From the NCBI GenBank assembly GCA_037138855.1, contig JBAXHO010000036.1:1-17925 (forward strand): 17,925 bases of DNA, in the 5' to 3' direction. The notes beneath the pieces were generated by a model that saw only the letters and a list, made by a program, of their open reading frames with translations, was not told the origin of the DNA and did no database searches. The position numbers and the translations under genes are program-made. How positions within the stretch are numbered: the stretch's first letter is position 1; each line of letters begins with the position of its first letter. The DNA comes from JBAXHO01 sp037138855 (GTDB lineage Bacteria; Patescibacteriota; Dojkabacteria; B142; OLB20). This document shows positions 1 through 5,928 of this stretch, one piece after another.

Positions 1-172
1 CAGCATGCCACGGTGAATACGTTCTCGGGTCTTGTACACACCGCCTGTCAAGTCACGGAAGTCGGTTTTACCCAACGGTCTGCCTCTGGCAGAACTAAGG
101 TAGGGCTGGCAACCAGGGCTAAGTCATAACAAGGTAGCCGTAGGGGAATCTGCGGCTGGATCACCTCCTTTC
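1..172 (+). rRNA. rrs: 16S ribosomal RNA, 3' end (partial)
   Basis: The sequence shows the conserved decoding-site block TTGTACACACCGCC, then AAGTCATAACAAGGTAGCCG, then GGATCACCTCCTTT, which is the 3' terminus with the anti-Shine-Dalgarno CCTCC. Only the last ~172 nt of the gene lie in the window. Immediately after the end, AAGGAG (174-179) is complementary to the anti-SD CTCCTT, a precursor feature seen in many bacteria. 23S does not follow within the usual few hundred bases; it begins about 16.2 kb later on the same strand. Confidence 0.98.
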
Positions 173-221
173 TAAGGAGTGTTCTCTAGAATTCTCTGAA
201 TTCTGGACAAATTGTTTTGGA

Positions 222-274
222 TATTCAACTACATTTTGTAGTTGAATAAAACCTGTCTACCCATTGGGTAGACA
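222..274 (+). other. two tandem hairpins in the 16S trailer
   Basis: Two perfect inverted repeats lie back to back. One is a 12-bp stem (222-233 with 237-248, 3-nt loop). The other is a 9-bp stem (254-262 with 266-274, loop ATT). They lie 50-100 nt after the 16S end and are followed by A, not T, so they do not look like terminators. They may be processing or stability structures of the pre-16S transcript. Confidence 0.7.
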
Positions 275-327
275 AAAAAAGCAAAATTAAGCGTTAGACT
301 TTTCGGACATGTCATCTTTAAGTTGTC

Positions 328-358
328 AAAAGCCAGGTAGCAGTACCTGGCTTTTTTT
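328..358 (+). terminator. rho-independent terminator after 16S
   Basis: A 9-bp GC-containing stem, AGCCAGGTA (331-339) with TACCTGGCT (344-352), has a 4-nt loop. It is flanked by A's on the left and by seven T's on the right. This is a canonical intrinsic terminator and implies that the 16S transcript ends before the tRNAs and far before 23S. Confidence 0.9.
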
Positions 359-381
359 ATGGGAAATTTCCAATATATTTA

Positions 382-410
382 TTGAGTTTTCCCTTAGATC
401 TCAGTATAAT
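382..410 (+). promoter_or_regulatory. sigma70-type promoter for tRNA-Ile
   Basis: A -35 TTGAGT (382-387), a 17-bp spacer and a perfect -10 TATAAT (405-410) lie just after the terminator. The -10 is the centre of a 5-bp inverted repeat, CTCAG (400-404) and CTGAG (411-415). Predicted transcription starts near 417, at the BoxA-like element and 34 nt before tRNA-Ile. Confidence 0.75.
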
Positions 411-416
411 CTGAGT

Positions 417-430
417 TGTTCTTTGAAAAG
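417..430 (+). promoter_or_regulatory. BoxA-like antitermination element
   Basis: TGTTCTTTGAAAAG resembles the BoxA consensus of rRNA leaders and spacers (TGCTCTTTAACA type), which binds NusB-S10. Its first 10 nt (TGTTCTTTGA) recur exactly at 16225-16234 before 23S. Here it sits at the predicted start of the tRNA-Ile transcript. Confidence 0.6.
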
Positions 431-450
431 AAAATTCTTGAACCTAGCAT

Positions 451-524
451 GAGCCAGTAGCTCAGCTGGTTAGAGCACGGTCCTGATAAGACCGGGGTCG
501 ATGGTTCGAGTCCATCCTGGCTCA
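451..524 (+). tRNA. ileT: tRNA-Ile(GAT)
   Basis: A complete 74-nt cloverleaf is present. The 7-bp acceptor stem GAGCCAG/CTGGCTC is perfect, the D-arm begins TAGCTC, the anticodon stem is CGGTC/GACCG with loop CTGATAA (anticodon GAT), and the T-loop is TTCGAGT. The discriminator is A524, and no CCA is encoded (ATG follows). tRNA-Ile(GAT) normally lies in the 16S-23S spacer. Here it stays near 16S but has its own promoter and BoxA-like element. Confidence 0.97.
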
Positions 525-552
525 TGCTGGGTTTATATTAAGAAAACTAAAA

Positions 553-673
553 TTGGTTAGAGCACGGTTCTGACCTGCCTGACTGCTCAAGTTAGACTTA
601 AGAAGAAAGAGATAGAAGCAGTCACGCAGGCAGGTAAGACCGGGGTCGATGGTTCGAGTCCATCCTGGCTCAT
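553..673 (+). pseudogene. broken, interrupted second copy of tRNA-Ile
   Basis: Bases 553-573 match tRNA-Ile from the D-loop to the anticodon with one internal mismatch. Bases 635-673 are identical over 39 nt to 487-525, the rest of the tRNA. Between them, 61 nt (574-634) interrupt the anticodon GA|T. The insert ends in near-perfect inverted repeats (CCTGCCTG...ACTGC at the left, GCAGT...CAGGCAGG at the right). The copy has no 5' acceptor strand and no left half of the D-arm, so it cannot fold as a tRNA even if the insert were removed. Confidence 0.85.
574..634 (+). repeat. 61-nt inverted-repeat insert inside the tRNA copy
   Basis: The ends are inverted: CCTGCCTG at 574-581 and CAGGCAGG at 627-634. 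The right arm carries an extra CGTG-type stretch before the inner ACTGC/GCAGT match. The middle is A-rich (AAGAAGAAAGAGATAGAA). It looks like a small palindromic (MITE-like or REP-like) element. There is no protein capacity and no other copy in this window. Confidence 0.6.
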
Positions 674-708
674 ATATATTAAAAAAACGATGAACAAGAA
701 GTTCGGTC

Positions 709-780
709 TCCCGCTAAGGCGGGACTAAGTGAAAGTAATTCTCACACAGTTCGAAAACTTTCACTTGAGCATCCTGGCTT
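709..780 (+). repeat. two inverted repeats and a third tRNA-Ile 3' remnant
   Basis: TCCCGC (709-714) pairs with GCGGGA (719-724). A perfect 10-bp arm, AAGTGAAAGT (727-736), pairs with ACTTTCACTT (757-766). Directly after it, GAGCATCCTGGCTTA (767 onwards) resembles the 3' end of tRNA-Ile (GAGTCCATCCTGGCTCA), with a small deletion and one change. It may be a third decayed 3' copy. Confidence 0.5.
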
Positions 781-821
781 AGTTGCAATCAGTTCTTTTA
801 AAATTTAGAATTTATTATAAT

Positions 822-881
822 GGGGCTGTGGAAGTGCTTCGGCAGAGTCCACTTTCAGGTGCAAGACCTGAGGCTCCACCA
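822..881 (+). ncRNA. candidate tRNA-like structured RNA (three-way junction)
   Basis: Three helices close on one another with only two unpaired junction bases. The outer stem is GGGGCT (822-827) with GGCTCC (872-877), plus a possible U821:A878. Hairpin I is GTGGA (828-832) with TCCAC (848-852) and carries an inner TGC/GCA stem capped by a UUCG tetraloop (838-841). Hairpin II is TCAGG (855-859) with CCTGA (867-871) and has a 7-nt loop TGCAAGA. That loop matches a T-loop at G53, T54, C56, R57, A58 and C61 but has G at 55. The 3' end reads A-CCA (878-881). If A878 is the discriminator, G824:U875 falls at position 3:70, the alanine identity pair. There is no anticodon arm. A perfect TATAAT lies directly upstream (816-821). 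It could be a tRNA or tmRNA-like domain, a decayed tRNA, or a novel RNA. Confidence 0.45.
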
Positions 882-991
882 ATTTATCCCGCAAACGAAG
901 TGAGTGGTTGATAAATTGAGTGTCCCGCGTTAGGCAATGTATGTTTTCTACTGCCATTGGCGGGACACCAAAATTTTGTTTTACAAAATTT
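881..991 (+). other. chain of three adjoining hairpins
   Basis: Immediately after the tRNA-like element come AATTTATC/GATAAATT (881-888, 910-917), GTGTCCCGC/GCGGGACAC (920-928, 960-968, with an inner GGCA/TGCC), and AAATTTTGT/ACAAAATTT (971-979, 983-991, loop TTT). All terminal stems are perfect and only two bases separate neighbouring hairpins. This suggests a continuous structured RNA or a nest of palindromic repeats. The last hairpin is not followed by a T-run. Confidence 0.6.
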
Positions 992-1092
992 ACTAATAAC
1001 AAAGTTTGGACAAAGAATCAGAAATCAAATAAAGATTTCATTGCGGTTGTTTGAAAAAATAGTTCAGAAGTTCATCACAATAATAAATATAA

Positions 1093-1167
1093 GGGGCTAT
1101 AGCACAGCTGGTCTACTGCGCCTCATTTGCAATGAGGAGGTCGAGAGTTCGAATCTCTCTAGCTCCA
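1093..1167 (+). tRNA. alaT: tRNA-Ala(TGC)
   Basis: This is a full cloverleaf. The acceptor GGGGCTA/TAGCTCC carries the alanine G3:U70 pair. The anticodon stem is CCTCA/TGAGG with loop TTTGCAA (anticodon TGC), the T-arm GAGAG/CTCTC has loop TTCGAAT, and the discriminator is A1167. No CCA is encoded. It is the usual second spacer tRNA of an rRNA operon, here 568 nt after tRNA-Ile and ~15 kb from 23S. Confidence 0.96.
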
Positions 1168-1205
1168 TTTTTGTCTCTGAACTTAGTGAAGAGTTACAAA
1201 AATGA

Positions 1206-1234
1206 GAGCCCTGTACCTTCATGGTACAAGGCTC
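1206..1234 (+). other. hairpin after tRNA-Ala
   Basis: GAGCC (1206-1210) pairs with GGCTC (1230-1234), and GTACC (1213-1217) with GGTAC (1223-1227), around loop TTCAT with a small CT/AA internal loop. There is no T-run afterwards, so it is not a canonical terminator. It may mark processing or the end of the tRNA transcript. From here to 1443 I see only AT-rich spacer and one possible promoter. Confidence 0.55.
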
Positions 1235-1377
1235 CACATGAAGTAGTTACAACCCATTTCAATTAGAATTTCCCCTCAATAAAAATTTTCCTTAGTCACT
1301 ACGTCTCATTTGTTCCGATTTTGTTAAAAAAGAATTAAGGATCATCGATAAAACAAAATTTGCTATTTAATGGTCAT

Positions 1378-1407
1378 TTGATAATATGAATATTAAATAT
1401 TTAAAAT
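1378..1407 (+). promoter_or_regulatory. possible promoter for the 1444 gene
   Basis: TTGATA (1378-1383), an 18-bp spacer and TAAAAT (1402-1407) lie 37 nt before the start codon. The surroundings are very AT-rich, so a chance match is possible. Confidence 0.35.
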
Positions 1408-1443
1408 AAATTAAAAAGATTCAAAATTTTATCTGCTACTGCA

Positions 1444-2301
1444 ATGATTACTTCAAAGATAAATTTAAGTCATTCAAGCAATATTAGAATCAAGCCAAGA
1501 AATTTCATAAAAAAAAATATTAAACTGTTAACTATAATTGTTTGTTTATTAATTATTCTTACTCTAATTTTAGTTGCTAATAGTAATTCTTTACAGAGAA
1601 ATGAACCCTTAAATGAAAACAATACTCAGTCGGATTCAGTGAACATTTCACCAACAAGTAATGTAAGTATTAAAAATCCTTCGAATACAGTTAAACCTAA
1701 TGACTTGTCAACACAACAAGATATATATCAAAGAAAGAAAATTACTAACACAACTGATAAGATAATAATTCCAGTTATATCAAATACAAAATCAGATTTT
1801 GCAGATAAACCTAACATAAAGGGAAATTTAGAGTTAAATATTCCTTCAGATTGGAATATTGATGTGACTTCGAAAGATTTTGACAACGAATATGAATCAG
1901 GAAATTGTATTACATTTATTATTACAAATACTGATAAGTCTGAAACTATAAAATTCAATCAATTAATATGTGATAATTGGGAATTTAAGAATATGGATAT
2001 TCCTAATAACGCTCAATTAATTTCTGAAATAACATGTTATGGTGAAGATAGTACGAATATATGTGATACGTTTAGATTAGTAGATGTTCCAAATAGAAGT
2101 TATTATTATGTCAATGGAATGAATGCTGCTGATACAGAATTATCAGCACGTAAGATTGGTAATACTTTAAATATCAGATTTAATCAAACTATTTTCTTTT
2201 TAAGTTCAAGTACTACATTAGAATATACTGGTTCTCTAGATAATCTAAATGAAAATTTATTATTAACTGATAAGATTATTTCATCAATAACTTGGAAATA
2301 A
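1444..2301 (+). CDS. membrane-anchored orphan protein
   Basis: I do not recognise this 285-residue protein. A basic N-terminus (about residues 1-26) is followed by one hydrophobic segment (residues ~27-45, rich in I and L), giving a signal anchor with the bulk outside the cell. Residues ~46-125 are a low-complexity linker rich in N, S, T and P. Residues ~127-285 form a compact domain beginning LELNIPSDWNID, with three cysteines in the middle, the look of a small extracellular beta-rich domain. The gene is more AT-rich and more Asn/Ile-rich than the moxR operon genes, which could mean fast divergence or transfer. There is no clear ribosome binding site before the ATG. It converges on the next gene with a 31-nt gap and no obvious terminator. 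Confidence 0.75.
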   Translation: MITSKINLSHSSNIRIKPRNFIKKNIKLLTIIVCLLIILTLILVANSNSLQRNEPLNENNTQSDSVNISPTSNVSIKNPSNTVKPNDLSTQQDIYQRKKITNTTDKIIIPVISNTKSDFADKPNIKGNLELNIPSDWNIDVTSKDFDNEYESGNCITFIITNTDKSETIKFNQLICDNWEFKNMDIPNNAQLISEITCYGEDSTNICDTFRLVDVPNRSYYYVNGMNAADTELSARKIGNTLNIRFNQTIFFLSSSTTLEYTGSLDNLNENLLLTDKIISSITWK

Positions 2302-2332
2302 AGATTTTTTGTTTGTTATTAAATTAATATAT

Positions 2333-4357
2333 CTATTGCGCTTCACTTGTCTTAATTTTTACCTCGTCCCATTTTTTCCCTAAAACACCGGGAATTGTTA
2401 CCTGAGTTTGGTATTTTTCCGTAGGCATTAGATAGAGTGGCTGAAATAATGCTTTATTTTTTTCAGCAATTAATTTTCCATTTGCATAATATTTGAAGCT
2501 AAGATTAAACTTTTGTAAATTTTGATTTACCCAAATTTGTTTAGAGTCATTGGTTTGGACAAGAGTAATTTCTTTATTCGTTCGCTTATCGACATAGATA
2601 TTAGTTGGTGTGACAAAGTAATTAGTATTTTTAAGTTGGCTGATCCGATAAATTTGATCATGGTCAATTGTCTTAATTAATTCCACTTCTGCAGGTAAAT
2701 TGATTTTTCTTTCTCCTAGCACATTACCGAATTCGTCCGGTAGATCAGGATGAATAATTAAATAGTCGACACCGAGCGTAGCCAGTACAGAGAGTACTGG
2801 CGTAGGGTTTTGGTAAAATTCTGGACTGAGACTGGCATTATAAATACGATAAGTACTTTCCGGGTCGATACCACTGTAACCGGTAAATGTTCTGCGCCGG
2901 TCAAGCTTCATGCCCCGGTAGTACTGATAACGCTGCCAGAAGGGAAAGTGAGCGACTACTGCCTCCTTGGGCAAATTATCACTAGTCCAGGTATAGAGAG
3001 CAGTATTTAAAGGTAATTCATTGTTGAGTTTTAAAGGAAAACAAAGTTGTTCGAAAAAGACACCGCTGAAAATTATTATTATAATTATTTGTTTTGTTAA
3101 TTTATTTAATTTTGTCGTCTGCATAATTTTTTTTACGGAAAAGGCAGACAGCATTGCCACTGCTAAAAGGACGATTATCATAATACGTGTCGGGACTCGC
3201 GTCGCTTTGAAAAGAATGACATGATGATAAAGCCAGAGATATGGAGAAGTGAAAGTAATCCCAAAAGGTAAGCGGAAGTATGGTCCAAAAGCATAAAGAT
3301 AACCAAATATGATCACAGTTAGAAAACTAAAAATCAGCCAAGTTTGCTTGGATTTCAAGCCTTTGCGGAGTGAAACAATGCTAGAAAGTGCTACTGTGAT
3401 GGTGAATATACCCAAATACAAGGTATGTTCATTATTGTAAGGGAAACTGAAGTTTTTGTGCCAAAGCATTTCTGTAATTCTGGGTGCGAGGTTATTTTCT
3501 GGTGCTGAGAGAAATGCCGTACTAGTTGCTGAGTATTGCAGGAGATCCGATAAAGGTCTGACGACATTGAGGTTGGCACTAGTTGTGGCAAGTGGTTTGA
3601 TCGTAATCAACCAGGTCGGAATTCCTATGATTAGCAAAGCAATCATTCCAAAGCCAAAGAGTTTTTTTGAGAAAAGCAGATTTTTACTTAAGATCCTAAT
3701 TAGCATTAGAATTGAGAGCAAGATACTTAAGTAAATTGCATGTCCGAAAGAAACGAATTCATTTAAAAGAAAAGCACCACTAAAGAAAAGTGCTAAATGT
3801 AATTTGGGAGTTTTCAGAAATTTTTCAAAAGCGAGTACTGCTAGTGGGATAAATTGATAACTGGCAATATTGACATGCCCCCATTGCCCGATATGATAGG
3901 CAGCAAAACCATAAATTAGGCCCGCCAGTAAAGATCCTGCCCGGTTTTCCGTATAATGATAAGCCAGGAGATAGGCAAATATGGCACTCAGGAAAAAGGC
4001 TAATAAATTAAGGTAATTCACAGTGAGGGCTGGCCCGGCGCCCAGCAAAACGAGTGGACTGGCTTCCAAAGTCAGAGTAAGGGCATGATCAGTAAAGGCC
4101 AAGGTATTGGGGTAGGGATAAAGGATATTACCATCCCAGAAATGCTGAAAATCACCTGTGCGTACTTTGGCAATTTCCGCATCAATCATATAATAAATCA
4201 GGTAAGGATCCTGGTTGTCAGCCAACTTAGTATTGATATTCGGTAGAATCGGCCAGGTAAAAATGATAGTGGCAAGGAGATAAAAGCAAACAACAAAAAC
4301 TAGCCATTGGCGTGGTTTTAGCTTGGAAAAATTACTGGTAATTTTTTGCCAGGACAT
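2333..4357 (-). CDS. polytopic membrane protein, YfhO/GT-C glycosyltransferase-like
   Basis: This 674-residue protein has a first membrane helix at about residues 18-38. An extracytoplasmic loop follows with an acidic motif, LADNQDPYLIYY, in the position where GT-C enzymes keep a catalytic or metal-binding acidic residue. Roughly ten more hydrophobic segments run to about residue 430. The C-terminal ~240 residues are soluble and include LATLGVDYLIIH, a phrase typical of YfhO-like proteins. By family knowledge such proteins act in the membrane on lipid-linked sugars during cell-surface polymer modification. The substrate cannot be told here. A -10 TATAAT (minus strand, 4381-4386) lies 24 nt upstream. 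No Shine-Dalgarno is seen. Enzyme activity is an inference; membrane topology is clear. Confidence 0.85.
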   Translation of the reverse strand: MSWQKITSNFSKLKPRQWLVFVVCFYLLATIIFTWPILPNINTKLADNQDPYLIYYMIDAEIAKVRTGDFQHFWDGNILYPYPNTLAFTDHALTLTLEASPLVLLGAGPALTVNYLNLLAFFLSAIFAYLLAYHYTENRAGSLLAGLIYGFAAYHIGQWGHVNIASYQFIPLAVLAFEKFLKTPKLHLALFFSGAFLLNEFVSFGHAIYLSILLSILMLIRILSKNLLFSKKLFGFGMIALLIIGIPTWLITIKPLATTSANLNVVRPLSDLLQYSATSTAFLSAPENNLAPRITEMLWHKNFSFPYNNEHTLYLGIFTITVALSSIVSLRKGLKSKQTWLIFSFLTVIIFGYLYAFGPYFRLPFGITFTSPYLWLYHHVILFKATRVPTRIMIIVLLAVAMLSAFSVKKIMQTTKLNKLTKQIIIIIIFSGVFFEQLCFPLKLNNELPLNTALYTWTSDNLPKEAVVAHFPFWQRYQYYRGMKLDRRRTFTGYSGIDPESTYRIYNASLSPEFYQNPTPVLSVLATLGVDYLIIHPDLPDEFGNVLGERKINLPAEVELIKTIDHDQIYRISQLKNTNYFVTPTNIYVDKRTNKEITLVQTNDSKQIWVNQNLQKFNLSFKYYANGKLIAEKNKALFQPLYLMPTEKYQTQVTIPGVLGKKWDEVKIKTSEAQ

Positions 4358-4380
4358 GGGTTGAATTTGCTGAATAAAAT

Positions 4381-4409
4381 ATTATAACAGAAAAGAAGAA
4401 CGGTGTCCG
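4381..4409 (-). promoter_or_regulatory. promoter for the YfhO-like gene
   Basis: On the minus strand, CGGACA (4404-4409), a 17-bp spacer and a perfect TATAAT (4381-4386) lie before the ATG at 4357. The leader would be about 17 nt. The -35 falls inside the CGGTNNN heptamer array. Confidence 0.5.
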
Positions 4410-4484
4410 GTATCCGGTGATCGGTGAACGGGAGGGGGAAGGATCATGTATCAGGTATCATGTATCATGTATCAAGTATCAAGT
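4401..4484. repeat. two adjacent 7-bp tandem repeat arrays
   Basis: The first array (4401-4431) is four units of CGGTNNN ending in a partial CGG. The second (4443-4484) is six units of ATCANGT (N = T, G, T, T, A, A). Both have period 7 but unrelated unit sequence. They occupy the 370-bp space 4358-4727 between two minus-strand genes. The rest of that space holds no gene I can support, only a weak plus-strand open frame. Confidence 0.75.
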
Positions 4485-4727
4485 ATGAAAAAGAAAAGGG
4501 AAGAGGAAATTTGCAAATAGCAGGGATTGGTGCAATGCAAAAATTTCAGAGTGAGCAGCGGGATAGTCTTTACGAAACTGAATTGATGATTCCCGGAAAA
4601 TTACACCAGCCATTTTTCAACAAATCCGGTAAATATCCGTTTCATGCTTATGATGCGATTACGGATTGTGTTTGACTGGCCGTGGAGGAGCGTTTGTAGC
4701 GAGGGAGAATACTTATCAAATTAGGTT

Positions 4728-5201
4728 TTAATATGATTTGAGTGCATCTCCGTTATCTTTATAAATGTCACCTGCAAATGTTTCTCCGTTTCTGCATTGA
4801 TAAATATTTAAAAATTTTGCCAGAGGAAGGATATGTAGTTTTGGTAACTGTTCGGATAAGCATTGTTTTAATAATAAAGCAGGCTGAATATCTGTTTTGG
4901 TTGAAATTAAGTCAAGTAATGGAAAAAGTAAAAAATTATTTTGTACTCTAAGCGGATATAAAATGGGCGGAGTTAGATTGTTAGCATATGGAAAAATTGC
5001 CTGATAACTATCATAAACTGCTTGAGCTAGTCCTTCAATGAAATATCCTTTTAAAAATATTTGTTCAGTTTGATTAACCAGAAATATTTTTAAACTGTCC
5101 GTATCAACAATCTTAGGATATTCCCAACCTGGAGGTAATTCGATTGTGCTTGATGCTTTTAAAGCATTTCTTACAAAATTTCTTTTAAATGGAAAACCCA
5201 T
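4728..5201 (-). CDS. hypothetical protein, 157 aa
   Basis: I do not recognise this protein. It starts MGFPFKRNFVRNALKAS, has a mixed hydrophobic pattern without a clear transmembrane helix (the most hydrophobic stretch is NNFLLFPLLDLIS near residue 90), and ends GDIYKDNGDALKSY. There is no obvious catalytic motif. It lies 80 nt downstream of two other small minus-strand reading frames and may be co-transcribed with them. There is no Shine-Dalgarno before the ATG. That it is a gene rests on length and protein-like composition only. Confidence 0.6.
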   Translation of the reverse strand: MGFPFKRNFVRNALKASSTIELPPGWEYPKIVDTDSLKIFLVNQTEQIFLKGYFIEGLAQAVYDSYQAIFPYANNLTPPILYPLRVQNNFLLFPLLDLISTKTDIQPALLLKQCLSEQLPKLHILPLAKFLNIYQCRNGETFAGDIYKDNGDALKSY

Positions 5202-5281
5202 TTTTGAATAGCAGTAAGTTAGATAATTAAATATTAAGTTGGATTTTACTAGGTAGTTTGCGGATTGGTAATTTTGTTATA

Positions 5282-5617
5282 TTATATGCTTTTTGGTAGA
5301 CATTTAGCATCGGCTGGTGGAGTAGCTGTGATGTTGATGTTTTGGGCAATTGGATCATAATCAGTATATCCATGACCCACTATGATATTTGTTTTAGTAA
5401 TTTCAACTTTACAAATACCACCACAGCTCTGACATGTGGGGCTCATTGTCCAAAGTGTATATTTAGGTTTTGCAATAATACCATTTGCTATTGTTCTTAG
5501 AACTGATTCACCATCAACAACAGTTTGTTTTTGAAAATGTATTTCTAATTCATTATCTTTCGCCATAAAATTAATATTAAAATAATTATTGTAAGAATGT
5601 GATTTGACTGATAACAC
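5282..5617 (-). CDS. cysteine-containing hypothetical protein (possibly the 3' part of a split gene)
   Basis: The open frame is 111 codons from a GTG at 5617; an ATG lies at 5566 (MAKDNELEIHFQ). It contains a cysteine cluster, CQSCGGIC, and one further Cys near the C-terminus (AKCLPKSI). The AGGAG on the minus strand abuts the GTG and is too close to serve it. A TAG stops this frame just upstream, and the preceding frame overlaps its first ~11 codons. Read through a single frameshift near 5605-5615, the two frames give one ~180-residue protein with eight cysteines. I cannot tell a real frameshift, a sequencing error or two overlapping genes apart. Confidence 0.5.
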   Translation of the reverse strand: MLSVKSHSYNNYFNINFMAKDNELEIHFQKQTVVDGESVLRTIANGIIAKPKYTLWTMSPTCQSCGGICKVEITKTNIIVGHGYTDYDPIAQNINITATPPADAKCLPKSI

Positions 5618-5801
5618 CTCCTGCTAATGCCTTAAAATCATTTAGTCTCCAACATGTATCACAAGGAGGTGAAAGTATCATATTATTTTCCGGATTATTT
5701 TGTAAAACACGAAGATAAGATATTGCTGGGCATTGTTGTACATAATCATTACCTTTACAACCATCTTGATACGGTTTATTATCGTCTGTATATTTTACCA
5801 T
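5586..5801 (-). CDS. hypothetical protein, 71 aa (possibly the 5' part of a split gene)
   Basis: It starts MVKYTDDNKPYQDGC and has four cysteines, two of them in PPCDTCW. The same frame stays open upstream of the ATG (RDKVKAKLSLLKT), giving an amphipathic helix before YTDDNKPY. That is reminiscent of the segment after the hydrophobic helix in type IV pilin-like proteins, but no pilin signal or membrane helix is present. It may therefore be a truncated or decayed gene. Its predicted promoter (5830-5858, minus) overlaps the palindrome next to the TrmB-type regulator. Confidence 0.5.
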   Translation of the reverse strand: MVKYTDDNKPYQDGCKGNDYVQQCPAISYLRVLQNNPENNMILSPPCDTCWRLNDFKALAGGVISQITFLQ

Positions 5802-5829
5802 CGTTTTTAAAAGTGATAATTTTGCTTTT

Positions 5830-5858
5830 ACTTTATCTCTGCTAATTTAATTTGACAA
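5830..5858 (-). promoter_or_regulatory. promoter divergent from the TrmB-type gene
   Basis: On the minus strand, TTGTCA (5853-5858), a 17-bp spacer and TAAAGT (5830-5835) precede the ATG at 5801. The -35 lies inside the palindrome at 5854-5866. Confidence 0.4.
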
Positions 5859-5866
5859 TAATTGTC
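5854..5866. promoter_or_regulatory. palindromic operator candidate, site 1
   Basis: GACAAT-A-ATTGTC is a perfect 13-bp palindrome. It shares the word TATCGACAA (in reverse orientation) and TTGTCAA with site 2 at 5929-5948. It overlaps the minus-strand -35 and lies 32 nt upstream of the plus-strand -35. Confidence 0.55.
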
Positions 5867-5897
5867 GATATTGCATTCAGTAGAGCTATCAAAGGCC

Positions 5898-5926
5898 TTG
5901 GCTTTCATTGATAATTGCGATATAAT
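5898..5926 (+). promoter_or_regulatory. promoter of the TrmB-type regulator
   Basis: TTGGCT (5898-5903), a 17-bp spacer and a perfect TATAAT (5921-5926). Transcription would start near 5933, about 20 nt before the ATG at 5952. That supports 5952 as the start rather than the upstream ATG at 5862, which would put the promoter inside the gene. Confidence 0.7.
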
Positions 5927-5928
5927 CG

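Noticed and set aside
222..274. Terminators right after 16S
   Set aside because: Both stems are followed by A-rich sequence, not T. The real terminator is at 328-358.
553..673. Functional intron-containing tRNA-Ile
   Set aside because: The 5' acceptor strand and half the D-arm are missing, so splicing could not give a tRNA. No self-splicing intron core fits in 61 nt.
805..1205. Open frames on both strands (805-1002 minus, 957-1205 plus)
   Set aside because: They run through hairpins and the tRNA-Ala gene, so their openness follows from RNA structure and chance.
4424..4675. Plus-strand open frame of 83 codons
   Set aside because: It starts inside the tandem repeat zone and has no Shine-Dalgarno or promoter. 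The second half (from 4535) looks slightly protein-like but too short to support as a gene; a gene remnant remains possible.
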